DNA from: Gonium pectorale
Taxonomy: Eukaryota > Chlorophyta > Chlorophyceae > Chlamydomonadales > Volvocaceae
NCBI GenBank assembly: GCA_001584585.1
Contig: LSYV01000069.1
Span: 36,970-53,670, forward strand
DNA: 16,701 bases
Direction: 5' to 3'
Part shown: in pieces, positions 10,001 to 15,683 of the stretch
Layout: the number at the start of each line of letters is the position of its first letter
Position numbering within the stretch: the first letter of the stretch is position 1
Position numbers and translations under genes: made by a program
Notes under the pieces: generated by a model
What the model saw: only the letters and a program-made list of their open reading frames with translations
What the model was told of the DNA's origin: nothing
The model's database searches: none

Positions 10001-13000
10001 GCCGCTGACAGCGGCGGCGGCGGCAGGCGGGGTCGTGGGCTGGCGGCGCGGGACCGCTCGGCGGCCGTGTCCTCTCGGCGCAGTGGCGGGCCGGCGCCTG
10101 CGGGGTTCCGTGTGGGAGGCATGAGCGAGGAGGAGCTCCGGGAGGCCTTCCCGCCGTCGGTGAGCGGCGGGGGTTTGGGGCGGGCGGGGCCGGGCGTGCA
10201 GGGGCGTGGACGGGAGTTAGGACGGGCGAGGGCTGGCACGCGTAGAGAGGCATGCGGCACGCATACAGCTCCACCAAGCCGGGTCACCCGGGGCGCTCGA
10301 TGCATTTCCCAGCGCATGACCGCCGCCGCCGCCGCCACCGCCGTCACCGCCGCCGCCGCCGCCAGCGGCTGCAGACCTGCAGCCCATGCGCCGCGCCCAT
10401 GCCGCCCCCTCCCGCACCTGTACCGTCGCGCGCTCACACCCTCCACCCGCCCCCACCCGCCGCCCGCCCCGCAGGTGGTAGAGGCGCTCAAGCAGGGCAA
10501 GGAGCCGCCTCCCGAGCCGCACGAGGAGGTGGGTGAGGCCCGCCAGCTGCCGGCTGCCGGCTGCCGACCCGTGGGTCATAATGAGTCACAGCACCCTTTG
10601 CTTGCTGCTGCTTGCGTGGGGCCGTTCCATGGGCAGCCTCCCCCCCCCAAACTTGACCGCGGCGGGGCGTTGCTGCGTGCGCGTGGCGGCTGGGAGCCGG
10701 CTGGGAGCCAAGGAGCCTCCCCACCGCGTTGCCGGTGGCGGCCTCACACCGGGTGCCCCCTAGGGTGGCGGCCTCACACCGGGTGCCCCCAGCACCCAGC
10801 GTCGCTGCGGCGACCTGGCCGCCGCGGGCGACCAGCGGCATGCGCTTCGCATCGCTGACCTTGTGATCGGTTGAAAAAAAGCGGCACGAGCGGAAGCGGC
10901 GAAATGATTGATCTAGCTCAGGGGTTCAACGGGCCCGATTCATTGTGGCTGTGGTTGTGGCTGTGGCTGACCATGGCTGGTCCTGCCCCCTCGTGATCGC
11001 AGGTCTCGATCTTCTTCAGCGACATCGTCGGTGGGTGGTTGGGCGGCCCCCAGCCGTGGGTGACACACTGCTATCGAGAGGGGGGGGCTGCAGGTTCCGC
11101 CCGAGGGGGGAGGGCCGTCGTCGGATGGGAACCACCAGCCGGGTGGGGTTGGGGCGTGAGGTGGCCGTGGTGTTGTTTGGGCAGCTCGGAAAACGGCTCG
11201 GGATGCGCTCGTCGCAATTCTCTCCGGCGCCTCCCCCGCATGCCTCCTCGCTCTTCTGTGGGGCCCGCCGCACCCCCCCATCCGACCCGCCAAGCTACAC
11301 CAGCCACTGCTCCCCACACTCCGAGCCCATCACCACAACCGCCACCACCATCACCACACCTCCCATCTCCTTGAAGCTGGGGGCTGGCGTACATCCCCTC
11401 TGCCCGCGTCCCCGCCCCGCCAGGCTACACCAACCACTGCTCCGTGCTGTCCACCCGCGAGGTGATGGACATGCTCAACCGGCTGTACACGCGCTTTGAC
11501 GCGCTGATCAAGGAGCTGGAGCTGTTCAAGGTGCGGCGCATCTCTCCCTCCGGGGCACGAGGCGGCATTCCTCACACACCCTACCGCACCCAATCGCCTC
11601 CCTCGTCACACCTCCCCTCGTCACATCCCGCCCCCCGCCTCCCCCTGCCCGACCCACCCGCCCACAGGTGGACGTGATCGGCGACGCCTACCTGGCCGTG
11701 GGCAACATCCGCGTCAGGCACCCCGACTCGCACGCCGCGCGCCTGGCGCAGTTTGCCTTCCGCGCGGTGGCGGTGGCCAACGCGGAGCCGGTGTGCGTCA
11801 CGCGGCCGGAGCTGGGCACCATCTCCATCCGCGTGGGGCTGGGCGTGGGGCCCGTCATGGCCTGCGTGGTGGGCACGATGAACCGCCGCTACTCGCTGTT
11901 CGGGAACACCGTGGTGAGTGTGGGCGGGCGGTTGGGGGCTGGAGGCTGGAGGTTGGAGGCTGGAGGCTGCTTCCCCGGGACTGATGGGCTAGGGGAGTGG
12001 GTGTGAGTGGGTGCCGGGAGCCCCGACACGTCACGAGCCCTTCAATTGCGTTTGTGTGCGACCCGATGTCCGCGACGCGACTCGTCTCCCTCTTTCATTA
12101 CCCCCGTCACCGTGCGTCGCCGGACCGTGGTGCATGCATGGAGTGCCAGGGCTGAGTAGGGCTCGGTAGGTGCTTAGGACTCCCCGTGCGCCGTTGCCCG
12201 CCCACCCCCATCGCACCTCGGCGCGCCTGCCCTCAGCAGCCTGCATTTGCCCCGGTTTTGGGGGGCGTGACCGCAGCCTCCTCTCCCCCTGCCCCCTGCC
12301 CCCCGCCAAGGCTTGAGCTCTCCTACGTGCGTCATATCTCGTGAGGTGCGCCCACCTCACGCCGGTTTCCCCACTGGCCGAGCCTGAGCGTGCGAGTGTG
12401 GTGCTTTGCCGCCCCCTCCCCGTCCCTATCCGCAGAACGTGGCCAGTCGCATGGAGTCCACATCAGAGCCCAACAAGGTGCGACCCGCGCTGCGTCCGCC
12501 ACGCGGGCGGCCGTGGCTGAACGAGCGGGCACCATCGCCCGCCCCGGCCTTACCCAAACAGGGCCGCCGCGCCCCCAGCCGCCTCTCCCCCTCCCCCGCC
12601 GCCGCGCCTGACCACCGCCCCACCCCGCCTGTCCCCGAGTCGCATGTCGCAAATCGTAAATTGCCGCCCCACCCCGCATGCCCACCGGCCCCCGCGTCCC
12701 CGTGCCACCGCAGGTGCAGTGCACAGCCGCCTACCGGCAGCTCCTGAGGCGCCAGTGGCCCGAGGTGGTCGCCCGCTCACGCGGCCTCCGCAACATCAAG
12801 GGCAAGGGCCTGATGGAGACCTTCTTCATCTACGCCCCCGGATCGTCCGCAGCCGCTGCGGCCGCCGTCAGCTCGGACGAGCTCGCGCTCGCTTCGCGCG
12901 CCTCCTCTGCCGGCAGCCTGGCGGCGGTGGCGGCTGCCGCCGCGGCGGCGGCGCGGCAGCAACGGCAGCAACAGATGCTGGCGTCGCTCAGCCTCCGGCG

Positions 13001-13568
13001 CTTCCGCACGCTGCCGTCGCGGGACAGGGCCGTGGTCACGACCGCCACCGCTGCGGCGTTGGAGGCGGCGGCGGTGCCGTCGCCGGGTGCGGGGCCGGCT
13101 GCCGCGCGCCTGCCAATGGTCCTGTCGGAGCCGCGACCGGGGATGCTGGCGGCGGCGGCGGCAGCGGCGGCCTGCTCCACGCCGGGCCGCGGGCCCCAGC
13201 AGCTCGCCAAGGTGGATGCGGCGACGTCGCCGCGGCCCGCAGCGGGGCGGGGTGCCCCGGTGACTCCGCGTTCGCCGCCGTGGCGGGAGGCTGAGCCGGT
13301 AGCAGCGGCGGCGGTGGCGTTGCCCTCGTCGCCTGGCGCACCAGCCGCAGGGGCGGCAGGACTTACGGAGGCGGAGGCGGAGGGCGCGGAGGGGGGTCCT
13401 CCGGCTGCCTGCACCGCCGCTGCCGCCGCCGCATCTCCGCGCCCGTCGACCGAGACCCCGATCGCCGCCGGTGGCGCTTGCGACCTCAGCGACGGCGAAT
13501 ACGGCGGCGACGGCGACGGTGGCCGCGGACTCGGGGGGGCCGCCGGCCAGAGTATCTGCTCGCCATAG
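358..13568 (+). CDS. Receptor-type class III nucleotide cyclase (PBP-like ectodomain, TM, pseudokinase, cyclase), 5'-partial, 15 exons
   Basis: Seen: exons at 358-1011, 1832-2170, 2479-2579, 3192-4393, 4811-6822, 7154-7273, 7574-7703, 8701-9249, 9786-10159, 10475-10528, 11003-11030, 11424-11530, 11668-11913, 12436-12477 and 12714-13568. All have GT/AG borders and matching phases, giving 2270 residues and a TAG stop. Counting from the window's first residue: ligand-binding end 1-218, transmembrane helix about 276-299, low complexity about 385-1388, kinase homology about 1391-1750, cyclase about 1824-2027, tail about 2028-2270. Known: receptor guanylyl cyclases join an extracellular ligand domain, one membrane helix, a kinase-homology domain and a cyclase, and chlamydomonad algae have many cyclase genes. 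Inference: a plasma- or ciliary-membrane receptor that makes cGMP or cAMP when a small ligand binds. Cyclase catalytic residues are present: Asp1852 and Asp1896 (metals), Asn1973 and Arg1977 (transition state). Substrate-selecting residues are Asp1892 and Ser1966. The start codon is outside the window. The paralogue number is unknown, so no symbol is given. Confidence 0.92.
1012..1831 (+). other. Intron 1 (820 bp) with donor-bearing minisatellite
   Basis: The intron starts GTGGGG and most likely ends ...cgcattttgAG at 1830-1831, with a branch-point-like cctaatcc upstream near 1790. Other in-frame acceptors, such as ccggccAG at 1862-1863, cannot be excluded; that one would remove 11 residues of the next exon. 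The first third is a 49-bp minisatellite. The rest is unique, and no coding similarity was seen in it. Confidence 0.75.
1096..1315. repeat. 49-bp minisatellite, 4 full copies plus a degenerate fifth
   Basis: Copies start at 1096, 1145, 1194 and 1243, exactly 49 bp apart. A decayed fifth copy starts at 1292. Each unit begins gtgctggccgcc, contains acgctgcaggtgggg and ends with ggttacggaatagg. The acgctgcag/gtgggg core is the same as the exon 1 end and its donor at 1003-1017, so each full unit carries a complete potential splice donor (GT at 1117, 1166, 1215 and 1264). The fifth copy reads gcaggagg and has lost the GT. Confidence 0.96.
1832..2170 (+). CDS. Exon B (exon 2): linker, transmembrane helix and juxtamembrane segment
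   Basis: This exon encodes 113 residues in phase 0. After an extracellular linker (QTIFPLE, then Ala/Gly/Pro) comes a 20-25 residue hydrophobic run, AAAVVLVLAVAVVLLSGLV followed by AVLLL, and then five consecutive Arg residues. That is a classic single-pass stop-transfer signal placing the N-terminal side outside the cell. The cytosolic start reads LEELVAIRFEDLTDI, an acidic/hydrophobic juxtamembrane segment. The donor is AGG|GTGGGG at 2171. The start at 1832 rests on phase and on the ttttgAG acceptor and is less certain than the donor. Confidence 0.85.
2003..2074 (+). other. Transmembrane helix coding segment
   Basis: About 24 residues made almost only of Ala, Val, Leu and Gly, with no charge, are followed directly by five Arg. 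It is the only convincing membrane span in the visible protein and divides the ligand-binding part from the kinase-homology and cyclase parts. Confidence 0.9.
2171..2478 (+). other. Intron 2 (308 bp)
   Basis: GTGGGG donor and cctgcccgcAG acceptor. The 5' half is G-rich. Nothing else is recognisable in it. Confidence 0.8.
2479..2579 (+). CDS. Exon C (exon 3): juxtamembrane / start of kinase-homology region
   Basis: This exon is 101 nt long, entering in phase 0 and ending in phase 2. It encodes VMGGPAPDYDVGNAKLKG then QYVALRPLTDYYSSG. The last two bases (AG) join the first base of exon 4 to make an Arg codon. The acceptor is gcccgcAG at 2477-2478 and the donor GGGAG|GTGGGG at 2580. The segment lies where the N-lobe of the kinase-homology domain should begin, but no glycine loop or VAVK motif is present, so its domain assignment is tentative. 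Confidence 0.8.
2580..3191 (+). other. Intron 3 (612 bp)
   Basis: GTGGGG donor; ccggatcccAG acceptor at 3190-3191. The first half is G-rich and the second half C/T-rich (from about 2980). A TGTAA word occurs at about 3035 but lies inside the intron. No repeat or gene stands out. Confidence 0.75.
3192..4393 (+). CDS. Exon D (exon 4): short conserved start, then low-complexity insertion
   Basis: This exon is 1202 nt, entering after two bases of a codon and leaving after one. It begins PDRNARPDDQFLWKGSLVHLKW, which is ordered-looking sequence. It then turns into about 380 residues rich in Ala, Gly, Ser and Arg, with a charged SERERERERDGEEG run (about 3397-3440) and a few less repetitive islands such as LGMSRALDRLSLRGIAVHALHMDG (about 4095-4160, split here only by sense). 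The donor GAGC|GTGAGT at 4394 is strong. The open frame runs on to 4698, so the exon end rests on the donor and on the phase match to the next exon. Confidence 0.75.
4394..4810 (+). other. Intron 4 (417 bp)
   Basis: GTGAGT donor and cccttcccctccAG acceptor, the best polypyrimidine tract in the gene. A 15-bp word, cagctgctggaatgg (4680-4694), recurs exactly in exon 5 at 5041-5055. No other structure was seen. Confidence 0.8.
4811..6822 (+). CDS. Exon E (exon 5): giant low-complexity insertion ending in kinase helix C/hinge segment
   Basis: This 2012-nt exon adds 670 residues and ends in phase 0. The first ~625 residues are Pro-, Ala-, Gly- and Ser-rich: a proline-rich start, poly-Ala runs, a GGGSGGGSGGGSGG linker-like stretch (about 5910-5968), and an island AISNYNPLFHGDCDAG (about 6020-6070). 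The last ~46 residues return to a folded domain: RLIGSKRQLAHIIWRLS, RLQHPNVLPVLGIVWDF and LPVLVTQ. This matches kinase helix C through strands 4-5, including the typical 'HPNVxxxLG' motif. The helix C Glu position appears as Gln (KRQLAHI). The donor is ACGCAG|GTACGG at 6823. Confidence 0.85.
5911..5968 (+). repeat. Gly-Ser coding trinucleotide repeat
   Basis: A run of GGC codons interrupted by regularly spaced AGC codons encodes Gly6-Ser followed by repeated Gly3-Ser units. It resembles a flexible linker and lies inside the kinase-homology insertion. Similar (GGC)n runs occur near 5395-5415, 5756-5770 and 6610-6630. Confidence 0.9.
6823..7153 (+). other. Intron 5 (331 bp)
   Basis: GTACGG donor, with a second copy of gtacggcgcac at 6837, 14 bp downstream. 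The acceptor cgacccgccCAG is preceded by a CCCCG/CCCGA pentamer run (about 7112-7152), which serves as the pyrimidine-rich tract. No gene is seen inside it. Confidence 0.85.
7154..7273 (+). CDS. Exon F (exon 6): kinase-homology hinge and helix E
   Basis: This 120-nt exon encodes 40 residues, phase 0 at both ends: FEEFGSLSGLLDN, then ARRLDILCDVANALRYLYAQ. The first matches kinase subdomain V ('x-E-x-x-x-x-G-S-L-x-x-L-L'), joined directly to LVTQ of the previous exon. The second matches helix E ('LDIxxDVAxALxYLH'). In an active kinase the next residues would carry the HRDLKxxN loop. Confidence 0.9.
7274..7573 (+). other. Intron 6 (300 bp) with (CAGTG)n tract
   Basis: GTACGGCG donor and gccgtaccgcAG acceptor. 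A short pentamer array (about 7291-7330) is the reverse complement of the CACTG variant found at the window start. Several GTAC words are scattered through the rest. No coding signal was seen. Confidence 0.85.
7291..7330. repeat. (TGCAG)n pentanucleotide tract
   Basis: About seven to eight copies of tgcag (equivalently cagtg) occur with one tacag variant. The unit is the reverse complement of the CACTG variant in the window's first 300 bp. Confidence 0.92.
7574..7703 (+). CDS. Exon G (exon 7): degenerate catalytic-loop and DFG region of the pseudokinase
   Basis: This 130-nt exon enters in phase 0 and ends in phase 1. It encodes DDLTFTGLLGAASWRVYLD, KRFKAKVEVTIASIALESP and VFGGA. Position and pattern match kinase subdomains VIb-VII, where active kinases read 'HRDLKxxNxLLDxxFxAKVxDFG'. 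Here no HRD is present, the Asn is replaced within ASWRVYLD, and the DFG position reads EVT. The fold landmark 'xLDxRFKAKV' is kept. The conclusion that this is a catalytically dead scaffold is an inference from these losses. Confidence 0.88.
7704..8700 (+). other. Intron 7 (997 bp), the longest intron, with polypurine tract
   Basis: GTGCGG donor and cgcgcgtgcAG acceptor at 8699-8700, with a C/T-rich approach. The purine-only tract at 8300-8379 is the main feature. The rest shows no recognisable exon or element. Confidence 0.85.
8300..8379. repeat. 80-nt pure polypurine (GGGAGGGGAGAA) tandem tract
   Basis: Every base from 8300 to 8379 is A or G. The tract is built from units of about 10 bp, gaagggaggg and gagaggggag. 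It can be read nearly as a mirror repeat, a pattern known to favour triplex (H-DNA) or G-quadruplex formation. Confidence 0.95.
8701..9249 (+). CDS. Exon H (exon 8): activation-segment insertion and kinase helix F
   Basis: This 549-nt exon is entered and left in phase 1. About 140 residues of Ser/Pro/Ala/Gln-rich sequence, with an acidic stretch EEEGRVEVETDEASADEDEA (about 8990-9050), replace the activation loop. The end returns to kinase sequence: a Tyr/Gly-rich run (NRPYGAPYGAGYGMYG), CESLSS in the place of the APE motif, and AEPEDVYQFGLMALTLFV, which matches helix F ('xDVYSFGxxLxEL') including its structural Asp. The donor is TTTGTGG|GTGAGT at 9250. Confidence 0.88.
9250..9785 (+). other. 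Intron 8 (536 bp)
   Basis: GTGAGT donor and cacctatgcgcAG acceptor. It contains a perfect 13-bp tandem duplication, ctgattgggagta (9339-9351 and 9352-9364). Its 3' half is strongly C/T-rich, with CACCTC hexamer runs (about 9524-9541 and 9714-9738). No gene is seen. Confidence 0.85.
9786..10159 (+). CDS. Exon I (exon 9): end of kinase-homology domain and linker to the cyclase
   Basis: This 374-nt exon adds DTPVSLLGPSPEQLAAVG, then LSPALAALVASCTALDPADR and PPFADIATRLAGVELP. The middle part is the typical last kinase helices ('LxxLVxxCxxxDPxxRPxFxDIxxRL'), including the structural Arg of DPADRPPF. A Pro/Gly/Asp/Arg-rich linker of about 65 residues follows, then MSEEELREAFPPS. That replaces the long coiled-coil helix usual between a kinase-homology domain and a cyclase; EAFPPS is the familiar 'LLPxxV' start of class III cyclases. 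The donor is TCG|GTGAGC at 10160. Confidence 0.9.
10160..10474 (+). other. Intron 9 (315 bp)
   Basis: GTGAGC donor and gcccgccccgcAG acceptor. It holds a (CCG)n-rich stretch (about 10319-10364). Nothing else was seen. Confidence 0.88.
10475..10528 (+). CDS. Exon J (exon 10): cyclase N-terminal helix
   Basis: A 54-nt exon, phase 0 at both ends, encodes VVEALKQGKEPPPEPHEE. Joined to the previous exon it reads FPPSVVEALKQGKEPPPEP, a close match to 'LPPxVxxxLxxGxxxxxExxxxVTIFFSDIVGFT' of class III cyclases. Confidence 0.93.
10529..11002 (+). other. Intron 10 (474 bp)
   Basis: GTGGGT donor and ctcgtgatcgcAG acceptor. It contains a 26-bp sequence repeated with a 30-bp period (10735-10760 and 10765-10790), a run of four GTGGCT-type hexamers (10945-10968), and a short A-rich patch near 10874. 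No gene is seen. Confidence 0.88.
10735..10790. repeat. Tandem duplication, 30-bp period
   Basis: gtggcggcctcacaccgggt followed by gccccc occurs at 10735-10760 and again at 10765-10790 without mismatch. Confidence 0.96.
11003..11030 (+). CDS. Exon K (exon 11): 28-nt micro-exon with first catalytic Asp
   Basis: It encodes VSIFFSDIV plus the first base of a Gly codon. The product VSIFFSDIVGYT, completed by the next exon, is the metal-binding strand of class III cyclases; Asp1852 is the first metal ligand. The acceptor is gatcgcAG at 11001-11002 and the donor GTCG|GTGGGT at 11031. Both the phase and the protein motif require this exon. Confidence 0.95.
11031..11423 (+). other. Intron 11 (393 bp) with an acceptor/exon echo
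   Basis: GTGGGT donor; ccccgccccgccAG acceptor. At 11286-11313 it carries a near copy (26 of 28 bases) of 11416-11443, the acceptor and first 20 bases of the next exon. The remainder is G-rich, then C/A-rich with CACC runs (about 11330-11365). Confidence 0.9.
11424..11530 (+). CDS. Exon L (exon 12): cyclase catalytic core helix
   Basis: A 107-nt exon encodes GYTNHCSVLSTREVMDMLNR and LYTRFDALIKELELFK. This is the helix between the two metal-binding loops in class III cyclases ('GFTxxxxxxxPxxVxxxLNxLYxxFDxxxxxxxxyK'). Confidence 0.95.
11668..11913 (+). CDS. Exon M (exon 13): second metal Asp and substrate-selecting residues
   Basis: This 246-nt exon encodes 82 residues, phase 0 at both ends. 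VDVIGDAYLAVGNI carries the second metal ligand, Asp1896. Asp1892 sits where guanylyl cyclases have Glu and adenylyl cyclases Lys. ISIRVGLGVGPVMACVVG and RRYSLFGNTV follow; Ser1966 sits where guanylyl cyclases have Cys and many adenylyl cyclases Asp or Thr. The 137-bp intron before it (11531-11667) ends cccgcccacAG and has two tandem cctcgtcac words. The donor is GTG|GTGAGT at 11914. Confidence 0.95.
11914..12435 (+). other. Intron 13 (522 bp)
   Basis: GTGAGT donor and tccctatccgcAG acceptor. It has a (GGAGGCT)n 7-bp repeat (about 11937-11969), with one GGAGGTT variant. No gene is seen. Confidence 0.88.
12436..12477 (+). CDS. Exon N (exon 14): 42-nt micro-exon with transition-state Asn/Arg
   Basis: It encodes NVASRMESTSEPNK. 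This is the NxASRMES motif of class III cyclases; Asn1973 and Arg1977 are the residues that stabilise the transition state in the family. It is phase 0 at both ends, with acceptor tatccgcAG and donor AAG|GTGCGA. Confidence 0.95.
12714..13568 (+). CDS. Exon O (last exon): end of cyclase domain and low-complexity C-terminal tail
   Basis: This 855-nt exon ends in TAG. VQCTAAYRQLL, GLRNIKGKGLMETFFIYAP closes the cyclase domain; 'KGKGxMxTyxl' includes the phosphate-binding Lys. The remaining ~243 residues are Ala/Pro/Gly-rich, with a Gln-rich run ARQQRQQQM, a basic LSLRRFRTLPSRDR patch, several SP/TP dipeptides and an acidic DLSDGEYGGDGDG near the end. The tail has no recognised domain and may be regulatory or disordered. 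The 236-bp intron before it (12478-12713) has a GTGCGA donor and a gtgccaccgcAG acceptor. Confidence 0.92.
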   Translation: MQCTAAYRQLLRRQWPEVVARSRGLRNIKGKGLMETFFIYAPGSSAAAAAAVSSDELALASRASSAGSLAAVAAAAAAAARQQRQQQMLASLSLRRFRTLPSRDRAVVTTATAAALEAAAVPSPGAGPAAARLPMVLSEPRPGMLAAAAAAAACSTPGRGPQQLAKVDAATSPRPAAGRGAPVTPRSPPWREAEPVAAAAVALPSSPGAPAAGAAGLTEAEAEGAEGGPPAACTAAAAAASPRPSTETPIAAGGACDLSDGEYGGDGDGGRGLGGAAGQSICSP

Positions 13569-15029
13569 CTGGTTTGCACCCTGAACGGTAAGGTGCTTGT
13601 TCGGCGGCCTGGCGCCTCGATGGTGCGGCTTGTCAGGGGCGCTCGCCCGCGGGCAGGGTACCTAGCTCCGTTGTCTTCTCCCCCCGGACGGTACGGGCAC
13701 AGCATGGAGCAGGGGAGGAGCGCTGCCAGCTTGAGGGGCCACATGAGAGGGATGTAGATGGGGCGCGGAAGCGGAGGGAGAAGGGAAGGGACGGCAGCAC
13801 GCGCTCGTGAGGGCCGTGCTGCCATTGTCCTTGTCCGCACCGGGTGCGGCCACGGCGCTGCGGCTCCGGGGCGCGCGGGCGGGGATGGAAGGCGGCTCGC
13901 TCGGCTCTGGGCGGCAGTGTTCCAGCAATGCTGCGTGCATGCGTGCAATCGATGCGCCATCAATGATAATAAGGAGAGAAGCCAAAGCCGGTCGTGTCAC
14001 CCCGGCGTGGAACTAAGGGGGCGGGCGGGAGGGCATTGCCCGCGGGTGCTTTGCGGAGCAGGGGCATCGCGTTGCGCAAACTGCCTGCTCAGCAACGTCA
14101 CCCGTGCACTCAAGTTAATCATGCACTTGTAGAGCTCCTCGTGAGGACGGCGGGCCAGCGTGGTTCGGACACGTATGTGGCATGGTGGCGTTTTACTGAT
14201 GTCGCCGCCCTGGTCATATGGGGTTGAGGCGGCAGCGGGGGATTGGCTGGGTTGATAGGTGAGCTCAAACGGCCTGTGGCTGGGGGGGGGCGGGGCACCG
14301 ACAGGGCAGGGTGGGCGGGATCACGTCGCCGTTGCGTGATCCCCACCCGTCATTGCTGTGCGTCAACGTTTGTTTCCGTCTCGATGCTGCCCTGGCAATG
14401 CGTGTTGGTAGCTGCAGGCCCCAGGGTCGCAGGGTGTGGGGCTGCGGCAGCGTGCTGTCTGTGCTCTGGCGATGTATGTTACACACGCACAGCAGCCGCG
14501 ACACCGGCTGCTGCAGGTGTGTTGGGACGCGGGTGCCTGGCAGCTGCCGTGGCCACTACCGGTAGCGTTGATGACTTGCACCCCTGGCAGTTGGTGTCAT
14601 GTACGGCAGTCGGGGCCTGAGTTGTACGGGACTTCTGGAAGATCTGTGGAGGACCTGTACATCATTTGCTGGCCCACAGGCCGTCCTCGGCCCCTTAAGG
14701 TGCCAAGCTTGGCGATGCGTTGGCATGTGGTACTCTTTGCATCGGAAGCCGCGCGCACGAGGGCAAGCTAGCTGGTTTGCGTTGGGCCAGGTGGCGAAGT
14801 GCGTACGGCAAGTACGGCGGCGCGCTAGTTCGCGGGTACGGCATGTACGGCGTGCACGGTCGGTGCGTCAAGGATCAAGGACGCCTCTGATGTATGGTGC
14901 TTCTGAGGAGGGAGTCGAGGGTAAGAGCTGCGCCGCCGCCTCCCTCCCTGGCCTGGGGTTATCCGTGGGTCTCCAAAGCAAGCGCCGGCGGCTGCTATAC
15001 CCGGGAACCTACGCGCCGGCGTAGTTGAC

Positions 15030-15068
15030 GCTGGATAGATGCTGGATAGATGCTGGATAGATGCTGGA
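15030..15068. repeat. 11-bp tandem repeat gctggatagat
   Basis: Three perfect copies (15030-15040, 15041-15051, 15052-15062) are followed by a partial fourth, gctgga. No function is evident. Confidence 0.95.
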
Positions 15069-15637
15069 GGCCGAGACTTTGCAGACTGCTTTAATTATAC
15101 ATACAGCTAGTTTGCTATATCACTGTAGCATGTTGGTCAATGCGCGAGCTTGCAGACAATCGCTAGTTGTGTGGGTGGCTAGTGGCTGCCGCTGGCTAAG
15201 GCAGTTGGCGGTTTCGGAGGGCTCTACGTTGGCTGGGGCTGGGGCGCGCCGCTGCGTGCCATGCGTGGCTGCCGCCACTGCGCAGCCCACCCCCCCACGA
15301 GGACTCCGTGCACATGCCCGGGGTGGGGGGGTGCGGCTCATCACTACTCGCGTTGGAGCTCGGGGAGAGACATGCACGCCCGGGCGGGTGGGGCGGCCTC
15401 GTTGTGCCGCTGTGTGGCAAGGGCGCTGGGCGCGGAGCTTTCTCTCGTGTCGGCCGCCTCAGCAGGCGGCTGCTACCGTCAGATTGTCACGCCTCACGCC
15501 GGGAGTCTTTCCTTCTGCTTCTTTGTACGCAGGTTGTGCTTGGGGTTGTGTTTCTTCATCATGTGTTGTGTATAGGGGACGCTGTCCCTGGGTGGTAGCG
15601 CGGTGCGGTTAGGTTGAGGTGGAGCTTTGGCAGCGAT

Positions 15638-15683
15638 GTGGACGTGGGCGCTGGATGTGGACTCCGGACGTGGGCGCTGGATG
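15638..15683. repeat. Imperfect duplication around ggacgtgggcgctggatg
   Basis: The 18-mer ggacgtgggcgctggatg appears twice within about 45 bp, separated by tggactcc. Confidence 0.85.

Noticed and set aside
14479..14483. TTACA as the poly(A) signal of a converging minus-strand gene
   Set aside because: A 5-bp match alone is weak, and no minus-strand coding exon could be recognised upstream of it.
14599..15612. Possible small genes (141- and 183-residue frames)
   Set aside because: No recognisable motif, no codon pattern like the real exons and no clear splice or promoter context.
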